DNA of 39,117 nucleotides, taken from Bryobacterales bacterium (GTDB taxonomy: Bacteria > Acidobacteriota > Terriglobia > Bryobacterales > Bryobacteraceae). Below the pieces are notes generated by a model. That model saw nothing but the letters and a program-made list of their open reading frames with translations. It was not told the DNA's origin and made no database searches. How positions within the stretch are numbered: position 1 is the stretch's first letter; each line of letters begins with the position of its first letter. Positions 1 through 6,520 of this stretch are shown piece by piece. The stretch is from positions 1-39,117 of the forward strand of contig JADLBD010000033.1 of the NCBI GenBank assembly GCA_020847975.1. Reading direction: 5' to 3'. Made by a program: the position numbers and the translations under genes.

Positions 1-266
1 ACGCCTTCCCCGAGGGCTACCGCAAACTCGACCCCGCCCGCATCATTCACGTCCATCTCCGCGACTACCGCTTCGTCAACGGCAAGGGCGAATGGTGCGC
101 CGTCGGCGATGGCGAAATGGACAACCTCGGCCAGATCCGCGCCCTCCTCAAAACCGGCTACAAGGAATCCTTCACCCTCGAAACCCACTACCACAGCCCA
201 AAAGGCAAAGCCTTCGCCAGCCGCACTTCCCTAACCGGCCTCTTGAAGGTAATCGAAAAAGTGTAA
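1..266 (+). CDS. Sugar phosphate isomerase/epimerase, C-terminal part (5' end outside window)
   Basis: The open frame enters from the left edge (codon boundary at base 3) and ends at TAA 264-266. The visible ~87 residues include IIHVHLRDYR, a WCAVGDGEMDN stretch and FTLETHYHSPKGKA. These match the last strands of the xylose-isomerase-like TIM barrel family (IolE/sugar phosphate isomerase-epimerase), where the HVHLRD and LETH segments carry metal-binding and catalytic residues. The substrate cannot be told from this fragment. Its last ~40 codons are repeated at 3004-3132, beyond the kinase gene, so this locus has been rearranged or duplicated. The coding strand is very C-rich at third positions, like the genes at 3.9-6.5 kb. 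Confidence 0.8.
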   Translation, partial: AFPEGYRKLDPARIIHVHLRDYRFVNGKGEWCAVGDGEMDNLGQIRALLKTGYKESFTLETHYHSPKGKAFASRTSLTGLLKVIEKV

Positions 267-283
267 GACTAGGACCACAGCCA
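148..283 (+). repeat. Left copy of a ~136-bp direct repeat flanking the kinase/propeller gene
   Basis: Bases 148-283 (end of the isomerase gene plus ~17 bp after its stop) align without gaps to 3014-3149 at an offset of exactly 2866 bp. I count about 7 mismatches in 136 positions (about 95% identity). The match runs past the stop codon (TAAGACTAG then CCACAGC in both), so it is DNA duplication, not just protein homology. Confidence 0.85.
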
Positions 284-290
284 GCTTAAC

Positions 291-304
291 GTAGCTATAG
301 CTAC
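291..304. repeat. 14-bp perfect palindrome
   Basis: GTAGCTATAGCTAC is its own reverse complement and lies between the isomerase stop and the stop of the leftward propeller gene. No T-run follows on either side, so it is not a classical terminator. It could be a protein-binding site or chance. Confidence 0.4.
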
Positions 305-345
305 AGATAATGGCTCAATTCGGCCTCGAGTCGAACGCGATCGTT

Positions 346-2202
346 TCAGCGAAAATTCTCAACCAGTATTAGATCGGCCCCTTCCGCTTCATGTTGAGTG
401 AAAAGCAGGAAGCGGCCGTTCGCATCGGCGGAGGGTTCTCCCATTATTCCTTTTTCAGCTTGCAGCATCACCTTCCTACGACCCGTCGTAAATTCGTAGT
501 ATTCGAAAACATCGCCCTTCGAGCCGGAGGTGACGAAATAGATGCCCGTCGCGGCTAAGGTGAAACCGTAGACGGGCCCTCTAATGAGAGAAGTTAAAGA
601 TCCATCGATTATCGACTTTCTCCAGACGCCTTGGTCGCGCCGGTAGAAGAGAAACTTCCCATCTGCAGATTCCTTTACATCCTGCGCATCTTCCAGACCA
701 GGGATTGGGATCGGTTCTCCGCCATGTGCTGCAACCTTGAATGTTTGCTTCTTTCCGCTGCGAATCGCTGGAAAGTAGATCCACTTGCCATCCTGCGACC
801 AGTTGAACCACAATGCTGGATAATCTAAAGCCTTTTCTGTGGTCGCTATGAACCGGGCTTGCCCACCGCTGGGGCTGATTGTGTACAGATCAGTCCTACT
901 CTGCGCGTCGCGTCCAAACGCGATCTGCTTGCCGTCGGGCGACCACGCGCCAAGGAATCCTTCGACCAATGGCACCGCTGCCGACCCGTCGGCATTTGCG
1001 ATCCACACACCCCCCGGCCCGGAACGATTGGACGTAAACACGATTTTCGTACCATCCGGAGAGTACCTTGCCGCCAAGTCCATGCGGGTCGAGGAAAGGA
1101 ATAGTCCCGGGCGGCCGGCCGGCACACCTGGCCGCACCAGCTCCAGTCTGCAAATATTGAAGTCCGCCCTGGCGCTTGAATAGGCGAGGCGATTGCCGTT
1201 CCGGGAAAGGGTGAAGCCGTTGTTGAACGTATTGCCAGCATAAACCGATTGTTCGGCTTGAGCGCCTGAAAGCGGCACCTTTAGAAATCCACGGCCATGC
1301 TGCAGAACAATGGCGTCTCCCGTTGGCATCCAGTTGGGAGTTACACCTTGACCCAAAGGAAGCTGCCGCGGCTCATCCAGCGGCATCTGTTCTCTATTAA
1401 GCCTCAATACAAATAGCGATTTCCGTCGCAGGAACGCCAAGATTTGCCCATTCGGTGAAACTGCCGGTTCCCTGTCGTCGGAGTCTTCCGGAGGCGAGGT
1501 GAACTTCCGGCGCTCGCCCGTGGCGATCGAGATCATAAACAGTCCGGCCCGCGTCTGTCCAGTCGCGTCGGAGACGACCAGCGACTTGCTGTCCGGAAAC
1601 CAAGCTGCCAGCTTCTCACCTTTTGCCAAGTCAAGGGAATGGCTCGTCGTTTGATGTTGTGGCAAGTGTAGTTCAGTTATCATACGTTCCGCTCCACCTA
1701 GCGGCGCAATCAGCCGCAATTCTAGATGACCGCCCTCCGTGATGCGAGTGAACGCGATCCAGCGCCCATCGGGCGACCATGCTGGACCTATATCGAAACC
1801 TCGTGATAGCCGCAGGGTCGTCTCGGAACCCACGACTTTGACGTATATCCCATCCGACTTCCCGTCTTCCCCGTCCCACTGGAAGGCCACTTGAGTTGCA
1901 TCCGGAGAGAAAGTGGGCGAGAGTTCCTCCCCTTGGAGTGCGGTCAGCGGCGAATCGGTGGGCCGCAGCAACCCTCCATTATCCGATCCGCGCCACAGCA
2001 TTGGCAGGATCGCAACTACCAGGGCGAGTCCCAGCAGAGCCCCCGCCACCAGCCAATCACTTTTCACATACTGGGCCGGCTTGTTTCGCGTCTTCGACTC
2101 TTCCTGTACCTCCATCAGCGCGAATCGGACATCGGCCATCGACTGAAATCGCTGGCTTGGATTCTTGCGTAGGCATCGCTCTACGATACGCTTGAGTTCC
2201 AC
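346..2202 (-). CDS. TolB/WD40-like propeller half of a frameshifted Ser/Thr kinase gene
   Basis: This frame continues the kinase at 2181-2930 after a one-base frame change. Its first residues (ELKRIVERCLRKNPSQRFQS) are the usual last helix of a PknB-type kinase domain, so the nominal GTG start at 2202 is probably not a real start. Next comes a single membrane helix (about residues 48-69, WLVAGALLGLALVVAILPML). The rest is an extracytoplasmic beta-propeller made of repeats with the SPDG-type signature (WSPDGRWIAF, YSPDGTKIVF, WSPDGKQIAF, WSQDGKWIYF), as in TolB/PD40. Kinase-TM-TolB proteins of this architecture are abundant in Acidobacteriota and are thought to sense envelope signals. If the frameshift is real, the sensor is uncoupled from the kinase, or it is made separately by reinitiation at the overlap. 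Confidence 0.8.
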   Translation of the reverse strand: MELKRIVERCLRKNPSQRFQSMADVRFALMEVQEESKTRNKPAQYVKSDWLVAGALLGLALVVAILPMLWRGSDNGGLLRPTDSPLTALQGEELSPTFSPDATQVAFQWDGEDGKSDGIYVKVVGSETTLRLSRGFDIGPAWSPDGRWIAFTRITEGGHLELRLIAPLGGAERMITELHLPQHQTTSHSLDLAKGEKLAAWFPDSKSLVVSDATGQTRAGLFMISIATGERRKFTSPPEDSDDREPAVSPNGQILAFLRRKSLFVLRLNREQMPLDEPRQLPLGQGVTPNWMPTGDAIVLQHGRGFLKVPLSGAQAEQSVYAGNTFNNGFTLSRNGNRLAYSSARADFNICRLELVRPGVPAGRPGLFLSSTRMDLAARYSPDGTKIVFTSNRSGPGGVWIANADGSAAVPLVEGFLGAWSPDGKQIAFGRDAQSRTDLYTISPSGGQARFIATTEKALDYPALWFNWSQDGKWIYFPAIRSGKKQTFKVAAHGGEPIPIPGLEDAQDVKESADGKFLFYRRDQGVWRKSIIDGSLTSLIRGPVYGFTLAATGIYFVTSGSKGDVFEYYEFTTGRRKVMLQAEKGIMGEPSADANGRFLLFTQHEAEGADLILVENFR

Positions 2203-2930
2203 TGTTGATTCAACGGCAGCGGCTCTTGATTGAGGATCGCAGCAAGTGTCGCAAGCTTCGAATCGCCCTGGAATGCACGCCGGCCGGCGACCATCTCGTA
2301 TAAGATCGCACCAAAGCTGAAGATGTCTGACCGGGCATCGAGATTCCTTCCCTCGGCCTGCTCCGGTGACATATACGCCACAGTGCCGAGAATCGTTCCC
2401 TTTTCCGTCAATGCTGTGAGAGTGTCATCCTCCACGCTCAGTTCCCGTGGTCTGATGTCCTTCGCCAACCCAAAATCGAGTATCTTAATTTGGCTATCGG
2501 TATTCACCATGAAATTGCCCGGCTTCAGGTCGCGGTGGATGATGCCTGCTGCGTGCGCCTTCGCCAATGCGTCCGCCGCCTGAATCGCATACATCAGCGC
2601 ATCCGCCTGTCCTAATTGCTTCGCGGCGATCACATTCGAAAGCGCTTGACCGTCTACCCATTCCATTACCATGTACGTGGTGTCCTCACGGGAACCGATG
2701 TCGTAAACGGTGACAATATTTGGATGATTCAAAGCGGAAGCTGCCTTAGCCTCTCGCAGGAAACGCCGGTTGCTATCCGGATCGCCGATCCGGTCCGGCG
2801 GCAAAACCTTAATAGCGACAACCCGATCTAACCGTGTATCCCGCGCCTTGTACACTTCTCCCATGCCGCCCGCACCGATCGCGGCGAGAATCTCATACGG
2901 TCCCAAGCGAGTCCCAGCCACCAAAGGCAT
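2181..2930 (-). CDS. Ser/Thr protein kinase (PknB/Stk family), N-terminal half of a frameshifted kinase-propeller gene
   Basis: Cytoplasmic Hanks-type kinase domain with an intact catalytic core: glycine loop GAGGMGEV (residues 19-26), ATP-binding Lys in VAIK (41), HRDLKPGN (132-139), DFG (152-154) and activation/P+1 segment GTVAYMSPEQAE. The frame ends in NQQWNSSVS and a TAG at 2181, just where the last kinase helix should follow. That helix is encoded in another frame starting near 2210 and continues into the propeller ORF (346-2202, 22-nt overlap). One indel around 2200-2215 would restore a single ~865-residue protein. ATG at 2930 is the best start (MPLVAGTRLGPYEIL is the usual N-terminus), though no strong Shine-Dalgarno is visible. 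The gene lies between the two copies of the 136-bp repeat. Confidence 0.85.
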   Translation of the reverse strand: MPLVAGTRLGPYEILAAIGAGGMGEVYKARDTRLDRVVAIKVLPPDRIGDPDSNRRFLREAKAASALNHPNIVTVYDIGSREDTTYMVMEWVDGQALSNVIAAKQLGQADALMYAIQAADALAKAHAAGIIHRDLKPGNFMVNTDSQIKILDFGLAKDIRPRELSVEDDTLTALTEKGTILGTVAYMSPEQAEGRNLDARSDIFSFGAILYEMVAGRRAFQGDSKLATLAAILNQEPLPLNQQWNSSVS

Positions 2931-3003
2931 AGGTTGTTTCTAAATTCTACTCCCATGCCTAAGATCCCACTGTCCACGCCTGTGTCGTGGAACCCATTGG
3001 GAA

Positions 3004-3132
3004 GCTCTCCTGTTCAAAACCGGCTACACGGAATCCTTCACCCTCGAAACCCACTACCGCAGCCCCAAAGGCAAAGCCTTCGCCAGCCGCACTTCCCTAA
3101 CCCGCCTCTTGAAGGTAATCGAAAAAATGTAA
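3004..3132 (+). pseudogene. Remnant of a second isomerase/epimerase 3' end
   Basis: In frame with TAA 3130-3132, this stretch reads ALLFKTGYTESFTLETHY and then a KGKAFASRTSLTRLLKVIEKM-type tail. That is nearly the same ~42 residues as the end of the first gene. Nothing upstream (2931-3003) continues the barrel, so it is a truncated copy, not an expressed gene. It is the coding part of the right-hand repeat. Confidence 0.75.
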
Positions 3133-3149
3133 GACTAGAGCCACAGCTA
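3014..3149 (+). repeat. Right copy of the ~136-bp direct repeat
   Basis: This is the partner of 148-283. The two copies bracket about 2.7 kb holding the whole kinase/propeller gene. The remainder of 2931-3192 holds no other recognisable gene. Confidence 0.85.
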
Positions 3150-3192
3150 AATAAACTGAAACCTCTGCGCCCTGTCCGGCAAGATCCTCGGA

Positions 3193-3813
3193 TCACCGCG
3201 CCGTGGCTAAGTACGCCCCAGTCGTCGCATCCACGAAGATCGAATAGTTGCTGCTCCCCACCGACTCGCCCCAAATCACCCGCCATGCCGGATCGGGATA
3301 TCGCGGCGTCAGTTCCAACTGCAACATTACCGGCGTATTCGGAAACTTCTTCATGTAATCCGCGCTCTTCTTCGCTGCCGTCTCATACGCCTCATCCGAG
3401 TCGATCTTCAATGCCGCCACCAAAAAAGGCTTCGCCTGCCCCAGCGAACCGCTGAATCGCTCATCCGGCAATGCAAACACACCCTGATGCAGGCTGCCCC
3501 CCGCCTCGATCACGGAATAGCTGTACGTCTTCATGCGCCCCCTGCTCGGCGATACGAACACACACTGCCATGCCCCGTACTTCCCTTTGTCCGTCGGTAC
3601 ATCCTTAAGAGAAATGCTGGTGATCTGTATAGGCTGCACGTCCACCGCCCAGGCGCGGGCAGCGGGAAACATCTGATAAAAAGCATAACGTCCGGTAACA
3701 GGTTCCGGCGGTTTGGGCGGCTCTTTCTTCTTGGCTGCTTCCTTGGGGGCTTCGGAACAGCCGAACGCCGCCAGGAGAGCGGGAATCAGGAGCCAATAGC
3801 GTCGTGCGATCAT
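3193..3813 (-). CDS. Secreted lipoprotein of unknown function
   Basis: A 206-residue product with a lipoprotein signal peptide: MIARR, a hydrophobic core, then lipobox LAAFGC with the acylated Cys near residue 19. A Lys/Pro-rich linker follows (KEAAKKKEPPKPPEP). The mature part is unfamiliar. Its end, PAWRVIWGESVGSSNYSIFV then DATTGAYLA, resembles the W-V-W...DA-TG pattern of PepSY-like modules, but I would not assign that family firmly. ATG 3813 was chosen because the open frame further upstream (to 3909) lies before the signal peptide and looks non-coding. A GAGGAGG stretch sits about 17 nt upstream, rather far away. It is transcribed divergently from the TPR protein gene at 3945. Confidence 0.7.
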   Translation of the reverse strand: MIARRYWLLIPALLAAFGCSEAPKEAAKKKEPPKPPEPVTGRYAFYQMFPAARAWAVDVQPIQITSISLKDVPTDKGKYGAWQCVFVSPSRGRMKTYSYSVIEAGGSLHQGVFALPDERFSGSLGQAKPFLVAALKIDSDEAYETAAKKSADYMKKFPNTPVMLQLELTPRYPDPAWRVIWGESVGSSNYSIFVDATTGAYLATAR

Positions 3814-3944
3814 GCATCTATTGTAAACATCCTCCTCACCGCCCCGTGCCGCCCCCCAAGACGCCGCTCCATCCGTGTGCCATAATGTGCGCATAGTCGC
3901 GGCCACCACTTCGGCCGCCCCAGTCTTGAACCTCAGGAGGGCTC

Positions 3945-5282
3945 ATGCATTACTCCGCTCTGCTTGCCCGCTGTTCCCTGGCAGCAATTTCCCTTACCGC
4001 TTGCATCACTCTTGTTTTCGCCCAGGGCGCAGGCTCGCGCGGCGGCGGTGCCGGGCCCGTGGCGGGCGCGGGAAACGCCGGTTCCCCCGGAAACACCACC
4101 GGCCCCGGCGGAACTCCCGGCGGTCTCCCCGGTTCCACCTCGCGCCCCCCTACTTTCCCGAGCCCCAACGACCAGCGCCAAACTCCCTTCCCCACAGACA
4201 TGCAACGCCCCATCTTCTTTCAGGGCAAAGTCATGATGGAGGATGGCACTCCCCCTCCCGAACCCGTCGTCATTGAACGCGTCTGCAACGGCAACCCCCG
4301 CCCCGAAGCGTACACCGATACGAAAGGCCGCTTCAGCTTCCAACTCGGTCAGAATACCCAGGTGATGGCCGACGCCAGCGTCAGCAACACAGGCGACGTT
4401 TTTGGCCCCAACTCGCCCGGCATGGGCGGCTCGGGCGGTATGCGAGGAATGAGCGGCCCCAGCCGCGGCGGCATCTCCGAACGCGACCTCATGGGCTGCG
4501 AACTCCGCGCTTCCCTCGCCGGCTTTCGCTCCGAATCCGTCAACCTCAGCGGCCGCCGCTCCATGGATAACCCCGACGTCGGCGTCATCATCCTCCGCCG
4601 CCTCGCCAACGTCGAAGGACTCACCTTCAGCGCCACCAGCGCCATGGCCCCCAAGGACGCGAAGAAAGCCTTCGAAAAGGGCCGCGAACAGGCCCGCAAA
4701 AAGAAATTCCCCGAAGCCAAAAAAGAACTCGAAAAAGCCGTCACCATCTATCCCAGGTTCGCCAACGCCTGGCAGGATCTCGGCCGCGTCCTCGAAAGCA
4801 TGGACCAACCAGCCGAAGCCAAAAAAGCCTACGAGCAGGCCCTCGCCGCCGACGGCAAACTCGTCGAACCCTACGTGCAACTCGCCTACCTCTCCGCTCG
4901 CGAAAACGACTGGAAAAACTGCGCCGCCTCCAGCGAGAAAGCCCTCAAGCTCAACCCCTTTGACTTCCCGCAAGCCTATCTCTACAACGCCGTCGCCAAC
5001 ATCAATCTCCACAACCTCGACGCCGCCGAAAAAAGCGCCCGTGAGGGAGTGAAAGCCGACCCCCAGAAGCGCATCCCCAAGATGCGCTACTTCCTCGGCG
5101 TCGTCCTCGCCCAGAAGAACGACGTCAACGGAGCCATGGAGCAGATGAAGGGCTACCTCAGCCTCCTCCCCGAAAACGCCCCCGACGCCGCCGTCGTCAA
5201 AGGCCAGATCTCCCAGTTGGAGAAATTCGCCCAGTCACAAAACACCCAGTCCAAGCCACCCGCCCAACCCGGCCAGCAATAG
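3945..5282 (+). CDS. Secreted TPR-repeat protein with a carboxypeptidase-regulatory-like segment
   Basis: A 445-residue exported protein. A signal peptide (residues 1-26, ending VFAQ) is followed by a Gly/Pro-rich low-complexity stretch (27-75). Next is a segment with VMMEDGTPPPEPVVIERVC...TDTKGRFSFQL that resembles a carboxypeptidase-regulatory-like beta-sandwich (about 92-205). At least four TPR helices follow (about 233-420), with typical W--LG-V/A-------A---Y--AL motifs. The C-terminus is Gln/Pro-rich. AGGAGG at 3935-3940 sits 4 nt before ATG 3945 and fixes the start. A weak -10-like CATAAT lies at 3881-3886 in the divergent region. The role is probably periplasmic protein-protein interaction; partners are unknown. 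A strong hairpin follows the stop. Confidence 0.8.
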   Translation: MHYSALLARCSLAAISLTACITLVFAQGAGSRGGGAGPVAGAGNAGSPGNTTGPGGTPGGLPGSTSRPPTFPSPNDQRQTPFPTDMQRPIFFQGKVMMEDGTPPPEPVVIERVCNGNPRPEAYTDTKGRFSFQLGQNTQVMADASVSNTGDVFGPNSPGMGGSGGMRGMSGPSRGGISERDLMGCELRASLAGFRSESVNLSGRRSMDNPDVGVIILRRLANVEGLTFSATSAMAPKDAKKAFEKGREQARKKKFPEAKKELEKAVTIYPRFANAWQDLGRVLESMDQPAEAKKAYEQALAADGKLVEPYVQLAYLSARENDWKNCAASSEKALKLNPFDFPQAYLYNAVANINLHNLDAAEKSAREGVKADPQKRIPKMRYFLGVVLAQKNDVNGAMEQMKGYLSLLPENAPDAAVVKGQISQLEKFAQSQNTQSKPPAQPGQQ

Positions 5283-5289
5283 CAGCACC

Positions 5290-5318
5290 GAGGCGGCACG
5301 TTCTCAACGTGCCGCCTC
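5290..5318 (+). terminator. Perfect 13-bp hairpin after the TPR gene
   Basis: GAGGCGGCACGTT (5290-5302), loop CTC, then its exact complement AACGTGCCGCCTC (5306-5318), starting 7 nt after the stop at 5282. There is no T-run on either side, so it is either a weak intrinsic terminator or a REP-type dispersed palindrome. It separates the TPR gene from the selenoprotein gene. Confidence 0.6.
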
Positions 5319-5362
5319 CCCACACTCAAGCGCTCCCCCTTCCGCTATTCTGAAAGGCAGCC

Positions 5363-5728
5363 ATGCCGAACCCTATCGATTGGAGCTACCACCGCCCCGG
5401 TTGAAAGACCTGCGGAAAAACGCAGGAGTTTCTTGCGAAACATCACATCCCTACCGCCGAGCAGGTGGATGCTCGAAAAAACACACATAAAGCTGCCGAT
5501 GCCCTCAAACTCGCAGCCGAAGTGGACGAGATCTACGCCGCCAAAGGCAAACAAGTCATCCACCTCGACCTGAAAAAGCAAAAACCGGACCCCGCCACCC
5601 TCAAAGCCCTCCTCCTCGGCCCCACCGGAAACCTCCGCGCCCCCACCCTACGCATCGGCCGCACCTTAATCGTCGGCTTCGAAGAAGAAACCTACCGCAA
5701 CCTGTTCGCCTCACCACCAGATTCCTAA
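5363..5728 (+). CDS. ArsC/thioredoxin-fold selenoprotein with in-frame TGA (Sec14)
   Basis: Reading from ATG 5363 (AAGG at 5354-5357, 5 nt upstream) gives MPNPIDWSYHRPG, then TGA at 5402-5404, then KTCGKTQEFLAKHHIPTAEQ and on without interruption to TAA 5726-5728 (121 residues). With TGA read as selenocysteine the N-terminus forms a UxxC redox motif (Sec14-K-T-C17) at the start of a thioredoxin-like helix, where ArsC/Spx-like proteins carry their reactive Cys. Downstream, GPTGNLRAPTLRIGRTLIVG is the conserved ArsC-like segment containing the cis-Pro region. The family is, from memory, known to exist in Cys and Sec forms. A conventional call would start at an internal codon near 5465 and lose the active site. 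The likely role is a redox or detoxification oxidoreductase; the substrate is unknown. Selenocysteine machinery (selA, selB, selC, selD) is not in this window. Confidence 0.8.
5402..5432 (+). promoter_or_regulatory. SECIS-like stem-loop directly after the UGA
   Basis: Immediately 3' of TGA 5402-5404 lies a perfect stem CCTGCG (5409-5414), loop GAAAAA (5415-5420), CGCAGG (5421-5426). The outer arms GAAA (5403-5406) and TTTC (5429-5432) can also pair, with GA/AG facing each other between the two helices. A small apical loop with G at its first position fits the description of bacterial SECIS elements. The UGA-to-loop distance (10 nt) is shorter than in E. coli fdhF, so SelB recognition is inferred, not shown. 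Confidence 0.6.
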
Positions 5729-5873
5729 TCTCTGCGCTCTCCGCGCCTCTGCGCGAAAAATTGCGTTCCCCATCAATTCACAAATATTTCTCCCTTACCC
5801 CACAACCACTTACAAATCCACCCCATAAATCCTCAAACCTCTGCGTGGTAAAACCAAGCCAGAGTACGACCCT

Positions 5874-6509
5874 ATGTCCACCATCAGCACCGCACACAGC
5901 GACGCCGCTCGCATCAACGGAGCCAAGTCCCAAGGCCCCATTACCCCCGAGGGCAAAGCCCGCTCCTCCCGGAATGCCCGTACCCACGGCCTCACCGCCT
6001 CACGCATCGTCTTCCTCACCCCCGAAGAACAGGAAGAGTACGACACCCTCCTCCGCGACTACACCGCCCGCCATCTGCCCCAAACCCCCGAAGAACTCGA
6101 CGTCTTCAACATGCTCCTCCACGCCGCCTGGCGCCTCCGCAACCTCACCGTCGCCGAAGCCCAACTCTACGCCCAAGCCGGCGGCGATCCCCTCCTCTGC
6201 GCGAACCCCGAAATCGAAAAACGCGCCACCCTCCTCCAACGCTACCGCTCCGAAACCGAGCGCGCCTACCACCGCCACCTTAACCAATTGAAATCGCTAC
6301 AGAACAACCGCCTCTACCAGGAGCAGTTCTCCAAGCTCCTCCCCGCCGATGCCCCCGCCCTGGCCAACGCCGCGGCCTTCACGAAGAGAACCCAGGACCT
6401 CCTCAAGCGCGACCTCGACGAAACCATCAAACAGGCCGCAAACGAGGCGAAATCCTTCAACTCCCAACTCAAGGACCTCTTCTCCATGTTCACCACCCAG
6501 CAGAAGTGA
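5874..6509 (+). CDS. Conserved hypothetical protein with N-terminal KS-GP-T-EGKARSS-NA-HGL signature
   Basis: A 211-residue soluble, mostly helical protein without signal peptide or membrane segment. The N-terminus carries GAKSQGPITPEGKARSSRNA and then RTHGLTA, a signature I recognise from a recurrent acidobacterial and planctomycete family of unknown function. The remainder is charged and helix-rich (EEQEEYDTLLRDY, EKRATLLQRYRSETERAYHR, QDLLKRDLDETIKQA), suggesting coiled coils. Start ATG 5874 agrees with the family N-terminus. The region before it (5729-5873) holds no gene, only two CTCTGCG-rich stretches. The coding strand is markedly C-rich. No function is assigned. Confidence 0.75.
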   Translation: MSTISTAHSDAARINGAKSQGPITPEGKARSSRNARTHGLTASRIVFLTPEEQEEYDTLLRDYTARHLPQTPEELDVFNMLLHAAWRLRNLTVAEAQLYAQAGGDPLLCANPEIEKRATLLQRYRSETERAYHRHLNQLKSLQNNRLYQEQFSKLLPADAPALANAAAFTKRTQDLLKRDLDETIKQAANEAKSFNSQLKDLFSMFTTQQK

Positions 6510-6520
6510 CACAAAGCCCC

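Noticed and set aside
5465..5728. An 87-residue gene starting at 5465 as the complete ArsC-like protein
   Set aside because: It lacks the redox motif and first strand/helix of the fold, and the preceding codons continue the family sequence through the TGA back to an ATG with a ribosome-binding site.
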